NCBI GenBank assembly: GCA_030867875.1
Contig: JAOWCC010000903.1
Location: 1 to 64,000 of the forward strand
From: Actinernus sp. WN-2022
Taxonomy: Eukaryota > Cnidaria > Anthozoa > Actiniaria > Actinernidae
DNA: 64,000 bases
Direction of reading: 5' to 3'
Under the pieces are notes generated by a model. That model saw only the letters and a list, made by a program, of their open reading frames with translations, was not told where the DNA came from and made no database searches. This document shows positions 8,488 through 20,780 of this stretch, in pieces (positions within the stretch are counted from its first letter, which is position 1; the number at the start of each line of letters is the position of its first letter). Position numbers and translations under genes: made by a program.

Positions 8488-8692
8488 TTAGGGCCATTAG
8501 CCTACTTTCAAAATTACATCAATACTAGGGCGATTAGCCCCCTTTTTCTATTACATAAATATTAGGGCGATTAGCCCCCATTTTCAAAAATTTCATCACT
8601 ACTAGGGCGATTAGCCCCCATTTTCAAAAAATTCATCACTACTAGGGCGATTAGCCTACTTTTTCATAAATACTAGGACGATTAGTCCACTT
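8488..8692. repeat. Six spaced short hairpins (GGGC-GATTA-GCCC family), copy a
   Basis: Six units spaced about 35-50 bases apart contain an inverted repeat around a five-base loop, usually GATTA. Three read GGGC/GCCC. The first and fifth read GGGC/GCCT (G-U wobble, or TAGG/CCTA in another register). The sixth reads GGAC/GTCC, a compensatory change. The pattern suggests a bound or folded element such as an iteron-like origin, a boundary, or an RNA 3-prime element. It lies just after exon 5d. Confidence 0.7.
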
Positions 8693-8951
8693 TTCTACAC
8701 GGATATTTTCTATCTCTCGAATGGGCCCCACGGGATGGCCTGTAAATAGTTTTTTTTTTTTATATTTCTATAATTTTATAATTTGGTTGAAAGGATACCT
8801 TACATTATAATTATTATATTTTCAATACTTGTATTAATTAATTAATTTTGGTGCGCCTGAAATGGGGCACCGCAACCCTGTATTTTATTTTTTAATTAAC
8901 GAAAACAAAGTTGTTTTTACTCAAACAAAAAGTCTCTTTTATTGTCTCCAA
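8693..8951. terminator. AT-rich convergent intergenic region with hairpin and minus-strand poly(A) signal
   Basis: T-rich and TTAATTAATTAATTAA-type sequence is followed by a hairpin at 8850-8871 (GGTGCGCC with GGGGCACC, one mismatch, six-base loop). An AATAAA on the minus strand at 8938-8943 lies about ten bases past the GRF gene stop. No canonical plus-strand AATAAA is seen for the RING gene, so its 3-prime end is unclear. Confidence 0.5.
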
Positions 8952-10194
8952 TTACATAGTGGTTGAATCACATAAAGCCACAAGGGTTAACACTCCAATT
9001 TCCACATAGTCCTGGGGATTGTCTTCGTAAATTAAAGCCTGGCCTAACGCATGCCAAATTCGATTCTTGTACGTAATGGTAGGGTCTTCGATTTCTTCAA
9101 AATAATACCGTTTGTAGACCTCGTAAATCTCGGCCTCCCTTAGTTTTTGCAACTGTTCAAACACGGTATACGTAAGGGGAGCAATAATCCCCGAGAGGTG
9201 CAAACTCTGCAAAGCCCGGTAGCCCGTAGCCCGTAGAGCCTCTAGGGTAATAAGAGACCGGCCTTCGCTACGCGCTCGGTAAAGCTTTCCTCGGTGAAAG
9301 ACCATAAACAGGAATGGTAACGTTCGAGTTGTTGTCCCTGCTGGGTATACGTACACCCCTCGCAATGCCGGCCACGTTCTCGCATACATTCCCGGATGCA
9401 CGTCATGACGTAAAGTGTTTTGTGCAAAGCCCACCCGGCTTTTAGGGCGGGTAAATCCCGGTTGTCCGGCATGTCCCCCAAATCTAGGTCTTCTTGGTTC
9501 AATAACAATAGCTCGCGTGGGGCTGGTAGCGAGCCTGAGGGGACCGGCTCGTTGTCGGGATGTCTATAGGGGGTGGGGACGGCGGAGGACCCTCGGCCAT
9601 TGTACCAGTGGGGGGTCCGGATGACGTCTCTGCCGGGTTCCACACATTCCCCGCCGGGGGCCCCGCCGGGGGCCCCGCCGGGGGACCCCTCGGGGGACAC
9701 TGTAGACTCTCCACGGGGGGACCCGTAAGAGGCGTAGCGGCGTTGGGATTGATCCAAGCGACGGGTGGTTTTTCTTGGGGGGCCTGTGACGTCCATGGCG
9801 ACGCGTAGTACTGAGCTTTCTTAGGGGGTGGGGGTCCAATAGGTTGTGCCGGAGGGCCGGCCCACATAAATCCCAGCGGAAACTCACACTTCGGGTTGGG
9901 CGACGGTGCCGTGCACGTGAAGAACACGCGGTTCGGATTGTTCACACTTCGGCTCACCCCCACTTTCATCCACAAATTGTGGCCACACTTGGGAAATGTG
10001 TTGTACAATGTTCCGACCGGGATGGCCGCTTTCACCAAAGGCAGGTCTTGCTCCGTAAAATAAAAGCTGCACGGCAGCACTGCGGGTTTAGACTTGTAAT
10101 CCGCTGTTTGTCCACACTTGTAGACACACTCTGGCGTCCCCACTAATCCTTTGACGGCTTTGGCGTAACACCCACAAAAGCACGTAGGGAGCAT
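8952..10194 (-). CDS. Double GRF zinc-finger gene, copy b (two one-base frame differences)
   Basis: The GRF frame runs 10194 to 9499 (231 aa). The C-terminal domain lies in another frame from an ATG at 9796, which ends early at 9242 because the tract near 9261 reads CCGGCC where a, d and e read CCGGGCC. The rest of the domain then reads on to the stop at 8952. Relative to unit e this copy lacks one C at the C6/C7 tract and one G at the GG/GGG tract. Three GPPA repeats. Either a broken gene, two overlapping frames, or assembly error at homopolymers. Confidence 0.65.
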
Positions 10195-10489
10195 CGTTCA
10201 CACTGAAATTTACAAAGGGGGTTCACTTTCTTATACGGCCCGGGGTCTTTTCCGGCCAGCCAATCCCCAGCCTGGGTTTGGTCTCCTTTCCAAAACCCCC
10301 CTCCGAACCTGGCGGGACCCCCCGAAACTTCCGACCAATCAGAAGCCTGGCTTTCGCCCCCAACTGAGTGACAGGTCTTTGACAGGACCGCGTGCGTAAT
10401 GGCGTCGTTTTAGGCCACGCCCCCTGTCTCGGCCAATCAGGAGGCAGATGGTTGCCTCCAAGTGACCCCCCTTACTACTTACCAAACTT
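10195..10489 (-). promoter_or_regulatory. GRF gene promoter, copy b
   Basis: CCAAT motifs near 10260, 10335 and 10433, and the TATA near 10231-10236, match unit a base for base. Confidence 0.58.
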
Positions 10490-11539
10490 GAATAATTTTC
10501 CTGTATTTCTATTTCTTATATAACAGCAAAGTAACCTCTCAACGACGAAGCCTTGCCAGTATTTCAGTTGGGGAAAAGAGAAAGGTACACAATAAGGGAA
10601 TCCGTGAAAATATTGATGCAGAGCAATCGGAGAAGAACGTGTACCAAGGCGCCTATGAAAGTAAGACATAATATGTCTTCCCTCATCGATGTAAGTTCGT
10701 ACCAGAGTTGGGAAGACATCAAAAGTGACATGAATGGTGCCTATCCTCGTTGGTACATGGACTTTAGACATTGGTGAGAATACAAACGTGCAAATTCTGG
10801 ACGAAAAAAGTGCCACTTCAACACAATATTGAATTTCATATCAACATGAATTCCAGGATGAATAATTTTGTACTGTGTCGCCTCATTTTCTGTTTAACTG
10901 GACGAAATGGAAATTGAAGGAATTTTTTTGCCTGCATGTTTGTGTGATCGATGATGGCAGAAGGAAACACGTGCGCTTGAGAGGATTCGTTGAAAAGTTT
11001 GAATGGGGATTTGGAATTGACGGGGATTTTGGTGGTTGGTGACTTTAGTTATGGTTTTGTTAAGGCTTTGTTTGAATTTTATGATCGTGGTTTGTTTGTG
11101 GTTTGAACCAGCATAAGTTTATTGTAGATTGTGTTTTGACTGGGGCAGCTGAACGTTTTTGTACGGTTGAGGTTTAGTTGGACATATATTCAGTTTTAAA
11201 GGTGGCAAATTTGCGGAGAAAGGTATTCAACAAGCTGGAAAAAGGGGTGTGTTTTTGGTGACGTTGTTGGTAGTCCAGGTAATTATGTTGGGGAAACGTA
11301 GAATTGGTTTGTCAGGTAGTTTGTTGAAAGGGTTGGTTGATGGGAAGTAGAGTAATCAGCCATCAATGGGGTGTACAGGAGGAGGAATTATTTTACGCTG
11401 AAGGACTTCGCTCACTGGATTTCTGTTTTGTTTCAATAAAGGGGTAAGTACATATTATTTAAGATTTATTATTTCTGGGATTCGGGATGCTACGCTTACA
11501 CCAAGGAGGAGAGCTAACGATATTAGTATCATTAATAGT

Positions 11540-12947
11540 ATGGATCCATTTTCCTGCAGTGTTCATGGTACAGGGGAAGGGAGTGGTAGCACTAGTAGTA
11601 GCACTAGTAGTAGCACTAGTAGTAGCACTAGTAGTAGCACCAGTAGTAGTAGTAGCAGTAGTTGTTCAAGGAGTGAGATAGAGAATTGTTAATATTCTGA
11701 GTGCTAGATATTAGGAGAGTTTGTCTCAGCCTTGTACGAGAGCAGAACAGAGAGATAGTGTGCTTGGGCGAGGAGCTGGAGAGGACGTACATGTATGGAG
11801 AGGTGAAAGTAGCTATGGAACAGTGTGGAAGTAAGGAAGCACTGGACAGAGAGATAGTTGAGCTAAAAACGAAGTATGAGAGTCAAAGTGCGAAGTCAGA
11901 GAAAGCTATGGAGAGACTTGGAAAACTGAGTGCTAGAGGAAGAAAGATATGAAAATAGATGAGTTGAAAAGAGAGCTGAAGAGTAAAGAGAGATGCAAGG
12001 GAAAGAGATGCAAAGGAAAGCCTGGAGTTGAGAAATGAGCAGATAGGAGTTAAAGAGAGAATGAATGAAGCACTGCAGAAAATGAAGAGAGCTAAGAGGG
12101 TTGTAAGTTATTATCGTGTGAAGCAGAGGAAGCAAGAAGAATGTAGTGGAAATGTCGCAGAGCTGAGGAGTCTTGTGAGTGAACTTGACCAAGATATGAG
12201 AGATCTGGAGAATAGAAATGTAGAGTTAGAAGATCGGGTGGGTGAGCTTATGTCTGAGAGGAGTGTATTTTTCAGGGTTGGAGGTATAGTAATGAAATCT
12301 GTTTGGTTTACATGGACTTGCGGACTTTAACCCAGACCGATTACCTGGCCAAACATTTGCAAAGTACATGTTCATCGAAGCAAGAGCATTGGCTCAGATC
12401 CAGTTTCCCGAAGTCCTTTCTGACCAATTTTGAAATGCACCTTGCATTCAGATGGAACAAGTAAAGCAGGATTGCATTACGGAGGGTGAGGTTTTCACAT
12501 TGGGTGTAAGGAGGGAAATGGGGGGGTGAAGGAAAGAAACGTGCCACAAAGAATCTGCTTGAACTTATATTTGCCGGTTAAGCGAATGTTAGTCCTTGGT
12601 GGTAAGTTTCATGTTGTGACTAATGCGTTGAAGAGAAAGATGTCAGTGTTGTAAATACTGTTGTGTCAGAGAGAGATTTCGGGTTTGTAGACGATGAGAG
12701 AGAAATGAGAGAGAAAGCGAGAGCAAGTACTATTGTGATTGAGGGAAAGTTAATGTATCGTAAGAATGAAACAAGCAAGTGGCGAGATGAGTTGACAGAG
12801 GAGAAGGCAGAGGAGTATATGAGGAATGCAAGAAGAGCGAAGGAGAGGCAATTTGAACTGTACAGAGAAAGACGAGTTGTAATAAACAGTGGCAACTGTA
12901 AAACAGAGGAGGAGGAGGAGGAGTCACCTGAATCTCAAAATGTTTGA
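11540..12947 (+). pseudogene. Decayed transposon ORF, copy b
   Basis: Same fragments and the same stops as in unit a, with four TAGTAGCACTAG-type units in the Ser-rich start. Confidence 0.48.
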
Positions 12948-13948
12948 GATTTGGGGTTCAACGGTAGGTATGGCTACAAATGGTCACTTTGTTACACTGC
13001 GTGCAAGTTCCTTACAATAAGATAACAGGAATAAAATACAATTTTCGTTTTAATTTGTTGAGGCTTCCTTTAGTTGTGGTATATGATTTAAGAGCCAAAG
13101 TGAAAGTGTTAGTTGTGTAGCATTTTTTAAACAACCATTGAGCCACGTTGTAGAAGGAGCTGAATTTGAAAACACCTCTAAATGACACTTTTATATGGGA
13201 AGAAATTGAAAAACATTTTTAGGTAACAATAAAATGGCAGATTTGGAAATAGGTAGAATTTCACGAATCTAAGAAAGTGTCGTTTTCGTGAATCTGCACA
13301 AAGGTAACATATAACGATGAATCAGTTAAAAATGTGATTTTTTCAGTGAGACAAATGAAACCTTGTTGCAAGAAGCCTTTAGGTTCGTATTGCGGCTTAA
13401 AGGTGACAGGGAAACAACGTTTTTTTTTTAAATATTGATTGACAATTGTTATTTTGGAAAAACCGGGAAATAGTTTGGAAGAGGTTATACTTTTTAAGTT
13501 AAAGACATTTCCTTGTAGTATGTAATGTTGAATACAAAGGCTATTGGTTTATTTCAAACCTTCTGCTTAATCACTAAACGGTCTCTTCCAATCGGAAATA
13601 AATTGTTGTGATCTTGATAGTGCCCCTGTTAGAAATTATGAAAGGACAACCTGACAGGAAAAGGAAAGATATATTAATATGAGAAAACAAATTAATAAAC
13701 ATCAGTCGACTTGATCCTGCACTGAGCGCTAGTACGTAGTAAAGAAATACTAGCAAATTAAGACTAGCAACCATTATAAAGCAATGGACACGGAGGAACT
13801 GAGATATTTCGAATTTCAGTGAGATATCACCACAACGCAACTTTCCCCTGAATTGAGTCAGAGTTCTCAATCCAGCCAAGTGATCTTTTACTAAACTCAT
13901 TCACATTTACTACTGTAACAATCATCGCTTCAACGTCAGGCATTACCA

Positions 13949-14292
13949 ATGCTACTACGTCTTCCACTGCTCCAGAACATGGCCATCATCCAATTCAGTA
14001 AACGCCATATCAAACGAATCTTAATACTCTGCCAACGCAACCACACTATTCGGTGCCAATCATATGCAGTCCCAATGAGCTGTTCCCGTATACAAACCCA
14101 TCGACCACTAATTCCGTTTACCAGTGTACGAGCCTATCTTCCGTAGATACCAAATCGGTATACACATGGCCCATTTTACAATGTGATGATAATGAGCAGC
14201 TCTCGTTTTCCTTATGGCCCTTGTGTCCAACAACCAAATCTGGCACCCAAACCACCACAAGAACCCACTCAGCGTCCATAATAAGGCGCAGC

Positions 14293-14324
<32 letters not shown>

Positions 14325-14694
14325 CCTAAAAGGTGCCAAACAACAACCAGAAAACACACCCTTAAGCACTATGGACCAACCTTCTGGAATTCCCTTGATA
14401 ACACTATAACCCAAGCACAATCCTTAAATATTTTTCAAGCTAGACTCAAATCACATCTTTTCCAACTAAAACAATGAACCCTAATTATTGACTATTTGTT
14501 TGTTTGTTTCTGTTCATAATCTACGTTATTTTGCTGTACCAATGTACTTCTACTCGCAGTGCTGATTTACCAATTATAAAATTTTGCCGCCCATGGGTGT
14601 CAGTGCCTGTACAAGCTCCTTGGAGTTTTTTTCACTGAACACCTTCCATATATATATACTTAAATTAAAGATAATATAACTTATTCCACTTAGA
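13949..14694 (+). mobile_element. LINE 3-prime fragment, copy b
   Basis: Matches the unit a fragment; the C-terminal ORF2-like frame ends at 14477. Confidence 0.48.
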
Positions 14695-14711
14695 TCTACA
14701 AATCAATATAT

Positions 14712-14978
14712 TCAAAAGATACAAACAAACAAGCAAATAATCAAATAATAATACGAGGGATAGTCTACCCCCGGGGGGAAATTCACATCCTCCAGGAAGG
14801 CGTACAAATCATCCTCGTTGTAGGGGTTTATTTCTTCGTACGCGATATCGTCCTCTGGGTCTCCCACAGGGTCTCCCACAGGGTCTCCCCCCGGGGAGGG
14901 ATGAGGCGGCGGGGCCTCTTCTTCGAGGGTAGTGATGACTGGGTTGCCTTCTTCATCTAGATAATTCCAAGAGTCCAT
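14712..14978 (-). CDS. Small acidic protein, copy b
   Basis: Intact 88-residue frame, identical to copy a, with the same MDSWNY start chosen from the TATA position. Confidence 0.6.
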   Translation of the reverse strand: MDSWNYLDEEGNPVITTLEEEAPPPHPSPGGDPVGDPVGDPEDDIAYEEINPYNEDDLYAFLEDVNFPPGVDYPSYYYLIICLFVCIF

Positions 14979-15840
14979 CGTGCTCACACTAACCCAAATC
15001 AAAATGCATCGCTTCCTTATATATTTTTTTCACTGTTCTCTGATTGGTGCCTTTTTCTCGGCCGATGATTGGTTCAGCTAGAAGGAGCACGGCTTGTAAG
15101 TGGTGGAATTCGATCCGCTTTTGGTTCGACTTGAACACCTGGGGTCTAAGAATCCTCTGAAAAACCCCTCCCCCTACCCCTTGTTCTTTAAAATTATCTC
15201 GCCCCACTCCGGGGGGAACCCTTCTTCCTTCCTTCTTTAAGCCGTAATCATTTTGCATTTTCTAAACATCTTTTCTGAGCTCCTAAATCCTAAAACCTAA
15301 ATCCCCTCAACAAACGCGCCCAGCTAGGGTAACAAAAACTAGTCCAACCGGTTTATCCCAGTTTAGGAGCCTCTCGTGAATGAGATTTTGTGAGGCAAAG
15401 ACGCACGGCTCCTGATTGGTGGAAAACTAGTCTAACCGGTTTATCCCAGTTTAGATTCTCGTGAATGAAAGTGGCGTGATGTAAAGGCGCGCGCTCCGCG
15501 ATTCCTGATTCAGCGTGTACGAGGTTTTGGCAATAAAGGAACCCTTTCCCGGGTCGCCGAAGACGAAAAAAATAGTGGAAAAATTAGAAACCCTGGAGGG
15601 CTAATTCCAGCAAAAAAATTTTAGACCATTTCAGGACTGTTTTGGGGGTGAATTTTGAGAGTCCAAAACCCAAAATCCACTGAAAACGAATTCGAACCCA
15701 TTTCGGATCGAATGACCCCGCCAATCACAGCGCTCGCTCCGCTTAGCGAACCAATCGTAGGCCGAGCTTAATGCACCAATCACAGCCCAGCCTTTTGCCG
15801 CATAAATACTAGCCCCAAAACTAACTTCGGCACAGTTCAA
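14979..15840. promoter_or_regulatory. Divergent control region between acidic and RING genes, copy b
   Basis: Holds the acidic-gene TATA (about 15016-15024) with its CCAAT pair, the duplicated AACCGGTT block (15334-15469), and the RING promoter (CCAAT cluster 15720-15780, TATA at 15801). An A-run near 15613 differs in length from other units. Confidence 0.6.
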
Positions 15841-16115
15841 CCAGCCACTCAACCGGTAAGTTTACACAAAATTTTCTCTTGGAATTCAACCTGAGGCCTT
15901 ACTAATCTTTTCTTTTTTGGTTTTTACTTGACTAATCTTTTCTTCTTTGGTTTTTCCCTTTTTATTTCACCAGTCAAACAACAAACAGCAACAAGACAAC
16001 AACAACAGGTGAGTTTTACACAAAAGTCTCTCTGGAAATTCAACCTGAGGCTTTACTAATCTTTTCTTCTTTGGTTTTTCCTTTTTATTTCTACAGACAA
16101 AACAACAACAACGCT

Positions 16116-16249
16116 ATGGCTGTCCGAAGGCCCATTCGAGAGATGGAGGTACTATCCTGCGACTTTCTTTTTGCCTTGGAATACCCCTGCTAATTTTTCT
16201 TTTGTTTTTCTAGAATATCCGAGGCGTACCCACACTCAACCTGGCTCAA
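16116..16249 (+). CDS. Common leader coding exons of RING gene, copy b
   Basis: ATG at 16116 in exon 3, intron with TTTTTCTAG acceptor, exon 4 at 16214-16249 ending in a GTAAGT donor. Residue 4 is Arg here. Confidence 0.62.
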
Positions 16250-16377
16250 GTAAGTTGTTGTTGATGTTCTCCCACCTCCCTAAAACAGTGTTAACGTTCG
16301 GTCACTGCTTCAGAGAGCCGTTCATTTTATTGGCAAACATTTCCCCATTGAGTAAAAGTTTTGATTAATTTTTATAG

Positions 16378-16440
16378 GCTTTTCTCGAGGTCCCCACCGG
16401 GGGGATCTCCGCTCTTGTCAGAGCGCCTCTAGCGAACTAA
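16378..16440 (+). CDS. Alternative exon 5a with three-way-junction fold, copy b
   Basis: Unchanged from unit a, including all paired bases. Confidence 0.38.
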   Translation, partial: AFLEVPTGGISALVRAPLAN

Positions 16441-16506
16441 ATTCTCTAAAACATTATTCGTTTTTTAAAAAATAATTTTTTTTTTTAATTTTTCTTTTCC
16501 GAACAG

Positions 16507-16998
16507 ACTTTTGGACCTGTGGCTATTGATCTCACAGACACTCATTTCATTCATCATGCGCTCTGCTTAAGACAGTTTGGACTCCCAATGGAAATCATCG
16601 CGCGGATTGGGGCCTACGTCTGCGGTCAACAGAGGGCCGACAAGAGGAAAATCAAACATACCAAATTATTTTTCCCAACTCTTTTATTAATTACATGTCT
16701 GGATACTTGGGAATTTGAATCAGTCTACTGTTGGGACGCTAGTTTCCAGGAACTCCCACATAACAAACGCTTTTGGGGAATGGACCCTGTCCAAGCCGCT
16801 ATCTTTATCGAACCGTTGACAGAATTTACATTCCGTTGGTGCCGGCGGTGCCATTCCAATACAACCGTATGCCAACGCCATTGTAACGTCGGGATTATTT
16901 ATAGGCGCTGCCCCCACCACCCCGTTTATTCTCAAGTGGATCACGAGGGGTGGGGCAGATTTCCGTGGCGTAAGCTTTTCTTCCACATCGAGTGTTAA
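16507..16998 (+). CDS. Alternative exon 5b (F-box-like, Cys/His-rich), copy b
   Basis: Open for the full 163 codons. One substitution, Met to Ile in the AAMFIEP segment, sets it apart from the other copies. Confidence 0.58.
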   Translation, partial: TFGPVAIDLTDTHFIHHALCLRQFGLPMEIIARIGAYVCGQQRADKRKIKHTKLFFPTLLLITCLDTWEFESVYCWDASFQELPHNKRFWGMDPVQAAIFIEPLTEFTFRWCRRCHSNTTVCQRHCNVGIIYRRCPHHPVYSQVDHEGWGRFPWRKLFFHIEC

Positions 16999-17019
16999 AT
17001 TCCTATATTTTTTTTCTAG

Positions 17020-17301
17020 TGTGTGAACTGTGGCCATCAGCCAGAACAACAACAACAGTTACCGCCTATGCCTTGTTGTGGCGAAACAATATGTCCCTCA
17101 TGCTTTGTGGGGTTGTTGAAACCGGACCTGAGGAAAGACGGACACCCTGAATGTTTTTATTGTGCGACAAGAATGAGACATCCCTTCTATGTCCGGGCGG
17201 GGTCCATTATAATTTTTCGTCATGGCATCACATTTGGGTGCGTAACTTTACCCTTAACAGAACGCTTTAGTCGACGTTATGATCTTGTTTTCCCTCGATA
17301 A
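17020..17301 (+). CDS. Alternative exon 5c, RING finger 1, copy b
   Basis: Intact; all eight Cys ligands are kept and the acceptor is unchanged. Confidence 0.7.
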   Translation, partial: CVNCGHQPEQQQQLPPMPCCGETICPSCFVGLLKPDLRKDGHPECFYCATRMRHPFYVRAGSIIIFRHGITFGCVTLPLTERFSRRYDLVFPR

Positions 17302-17392
17302 AGGAAAAGTTTACGCCATTGAAATTTTCCTGTTTCCTGAAGTTCCTCCCGTGGCATAAATTAGACCTAAATTTTTATTTTTTATTTTTTAG

Positions 17393-17662
17393 TGTTCTAA
17401 ATGTAGCACAGAACAAGAGGACATTTTACCGCCTCTACCCTGTTGCAGGAGAACTGTGTGTGCCGCCTGCTTAATCTTCAGAATCTCTACATTTCTTAAC
17501 AGAAACGAAGTCCCCCGGTGTTATTTTTGCCAGTCAAAATTCTACCACTTATTTTATATAAAAGCGGGAAGCCTAATTGTATTCCACCATGGAACCGTTT
17601 TTGGTATCGTTGTTTTGCCAATCGATCGTGAATACCAGCAGCATTATGGATTAGTTTTTTAA
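17393..17662 (+). CDS. Alternative exon 5d, RING finger 2, copy b
   Basis: Intact, ending in TAA as in unit a. Confidence 0.7.
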   Translation, partial: CSKCSTEQEDILPPLPCCRRTVCAACLIFRISTFLNRNEVPRCYFCQSKFYHLFYIKAGSLIVFHHGTVFGIVVLPIDREYQQHYGLVF

Positions 17663-17716
17663 AAAATTATGCCACGGGAAGTTCTTCTATTTTTTTCTAA
17701 ATTTTTTAAAAACTTA

Positions 17717-17921
17717 TTAGGGCCATTAGCCTACTTTCAAAATTACATCAATACTAGGGCGATTAGCCCCCTTTTTCTATTACATAAATATTAGGGCGAT
17801 TAGCCCCCATTTTCAAAAATTTCATCACTACTAGGGCGATTAGCCCCCATTTTCAAAAAATTCATCACTACTAGGGCGATTAGCCTACTTTTTCATAAAT
17901 ACTAGGACGATTAGTCCACTT
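17717..17921. repeat. Six-hairpin cluster, copy b
   Basis: All six inverted repeats and the GGAC/GTCC variant are conserved. Confidence 0.68.
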
Positions 17922-18180
17922 TTCTACACGGATATTTTCTATCTCTCGAATGGGCCCCACGGGATGGCCTGTAAATAGTTTTTTTTTTTTATATTTCTAT
18001 AATTTTATAATTTGGTTGAAAGGATACCTTACATTATAATTATTATATTTTCAATACTTGTATTAATTAATTAATTTTGGTGCGCCTGAAATGGGGCACC
18101 GCAACCCTGTATTTTATTTTTTAATTAACGAAAACAAAGTTGTTTTTACTCAAACAAAAAGTCTCTTTTATTGTCTCCAA

Positions 18181-19435
18181 TTACATAGTGGTTGAATCAC
18201 ATAAAGCCACAAGGGTTAACACTCCAATTTCCACATAGTCCTGGGGATTGTCTTCGTAAATTAAAGCCTGGCCTAACGCATGCCAAATTCGATTCTTGTA
18301 CGTAATGGTAGGGTCTTCGATTTCTTCAAAATAATACCGTTTGTAGACCTCGTAAATCTCGGCCTCCCTTAGTTTTTGCAACTGTTCAAACACGGTATAC
18401 GTAAGGGGAGCAATAATCCCCGAGAGGTGCAAACTCTGCAAAGCCCGGTAGCCCGTAGCCCGTAGAGCCTCTAGGGTAATAAGAGACCGGCCTTCGCTAC
18501 GCGCTCGGTAAAGCTTTCCTCGGTGAAAGACCATAAACAGGAATGGTAACGTTCGAGTTGTTGTCCCTGCTGGGTATACGTACACCCCTCGCAATGCCGG
18601 CCACGTTCTCGCATACATTCCCGGATGCACGTCATGACGTAAAGTGTTTTGTGCAAAGCCCACCCGGCTTTTAGGGCGGGTAAATCCCGGTTGTCCGGCA
18701 TGTCCCCCAAATCTAGGTCTTCTTGGTTCAATAACAATAGCTCGCGTGGGGCTGGTAGCGAGCCTGAGGGGACCGGCTCGTTGTCGGGATGTCTATAGGG
18801 GGTGGGGACGGCGGAGGACCCTCGGCCATTGTACCAGTGGGGGGTCCGGATGACGTCTCTGCCGGGTTCCACACATTCCCCGCCGGGGGCCCCGCCGGGG
18901 GCCCCGCCGGGGGCCCCGCCGGGGGACCCCTCGGGGGACACTGTAGACTCTCCACGGGGGGACCCGTAAGAGGCGTAGCGGCGTTGGGATTGATCCAAGC
19001 GACGGGTGGTTTTTCTTGGGGGGCCTGTGACGTCCATGGCGACGCGTAGTACTGAGCTTTCTTAGGGGGTGGGGGTCCAATAGGTTGTGCCGGAGGGCCG
19101 GCCCACATAAATCCCAGCGGAAACTCACACTTCGGGTTGGGCGACGGTGCCGTGCACGTGAAGAACACGCGGTTCGGATTGTTCACACTTCGGCTCACCC
19201 CCACTTTCATCCACAAATTGTGGCCACACTTGGGAAATGTGTTGTACAATGTTCCGACCGGGATGGCCGCTTTCACCAAAGGCAGGTCTTGCTCCGTAAA
19301 ATAAAAGCTGCACGGCAGCACTGCGGGTTTAGACTTGTAATCCGCTGTTTGTCCACACTTGTAGACACACTCTGGCGTCCCCACTAATCCTTTGACGGCT
19401 TTGGCGTAACACCCACAAAAGCACGTAGGGAGCAT
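18181..19435 (-). CDS. Double GRF zinc-finger gene, copy c (two one-base frame differences)
   Basis: Shares the short GG tract with copy b (near 18490) and the C6 tract with a, b and d. Four GPPA repeats, one more than in a and b, giving a 235-residue GRF frame (19435 to 18728). The overlapping C-terminal frame starts at 19037. Confidence 0.65.
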
Positions 19436-19730
19436 CGTTCACACTGAAATTTACAAAGGGGTTCACTTTCTTATACGGCCCGGGGTCTTTTCCGGCCAGC
19501 CAATCCCCAGCCTGGGTTTGGTCTCCTTTCCAAAACCCCCCCTCCGAACCTGGCGGGACCCCCCGAAACTTCCGACCAATCAGAAGCCTGGCTTTCGCCC
19601 CCAACTGAGTGACAGGTCTTTGACAGGACCGCGTGCGTAATGGCGTCGTTTTAGGCCACGCCCCCTGTCTCGGCCAATCAGGAGGCAGATGGTTGCCTCC
19701 AAGTGACCCCCCTTACTACTTACCAAACTT
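19436..19730 (-). promoter_or_regulatory. GRF gene promoter, copy c
   Basis: As in unit a, but one G shorter in the 5-prime untranslated part near 19459 and one C longer near 19540. Confidence 0.57.
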
Positions 19731-20780
19731 GAATAATTTTCCTGTATTTCTATTTCTTATATAACAGCAAAGTAACCTCTCAACGACGAAGCCTTGCCAG
19801 TATTTCAGTTGGGGAAAAGAGAAAGGTACACAATAAGGGAATCCGTGAAAATATTGATGCAGAGCAATCGGAGAAGAACGTGTACCAAGGCGCCTATGAA
19901 AGTAAGACATAATATGTCTTCCCTCATCGATGTAAGTTCGTACCAGAGTTGGGAAGACATCAAAAGTGACATGAATGGTGCCTATCCTCGTTGGTACATG
20001 GACTTTAGACATTGGTGAGAATACAAACGTGCAAATTCTGGACGAAAAAAGTGCCACTTCAACACAATATTGAATTTCATATCAACATGAATTCCAGGAT
20101 GAATAATTTTGTACTGTGTCGCCTCATTTTCTGTTTAACTGGACGAAATGGAAATTGAAGGAATTTTTTTGCCTGCATGTTTGTGTGATCGATGATGGCA
20201 GAAGGAAACACGTGCGCTTGAGAGGATTCGTTGAAAAGTTTGAATGGGGATTTGGAATTGACGGGGATTTTGGTGGTTGGTGACTTTAGTTATGGTTTTG
20301 TTAAGGCTTTGTTTGAATTTTATGATCGTGGTTTGTTTGTGGTTTGAACCAGCATAAGTTTATTGTAGATTGTGTTTTGACTGGGGCAGCTGAACGTTTT
20401 TGTACGGTTGAGGTTTAGTTGGACATATATTCAGTTTTAAAGGTGGCAAATTTGCGGAGAAAGGTATTCAACAAGCTGGAAAAAGGGGTGTGTTTTTGGT
20501 GACGTTGTTGGTAGTCCAGGTAATTATGTTGGGGAAACGTAGAATTGGTTTGTCAGGTAGTTTGTTGAAAGGGTTGGTTGATGGGAAGTAGAGTAATCAG
20601 CCATCAATGGGGTGTACAGGAGGAGGAATTATTTTACGCTGAAGGACTTCGCTCACTGGATTTCTGTTTTGTTTCAATAAAGGGGTAAGTACATATTATT
20701 TAAGATTTATTATTTCTGGGATTCGGGATGCTACGCTTACACCAAGGAGGAGAGCTAACGATATTAGTATCATTAATAGT

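Noticed and set aside
8488..8692. CRISPR-like array of short repeats
   Set aside because: The repeats are short imperfect palindromes with AT-rich, similar spacers in a eukaryotic context; no cas genes.
8952..9434. 160-codon frame starting MGFAQN on the minus strand
   Set aside because: Its first half is an out-of-frame reading of the GRF gene C-terminal domain; it only becomes the true frame after the one-base difference at 9261.
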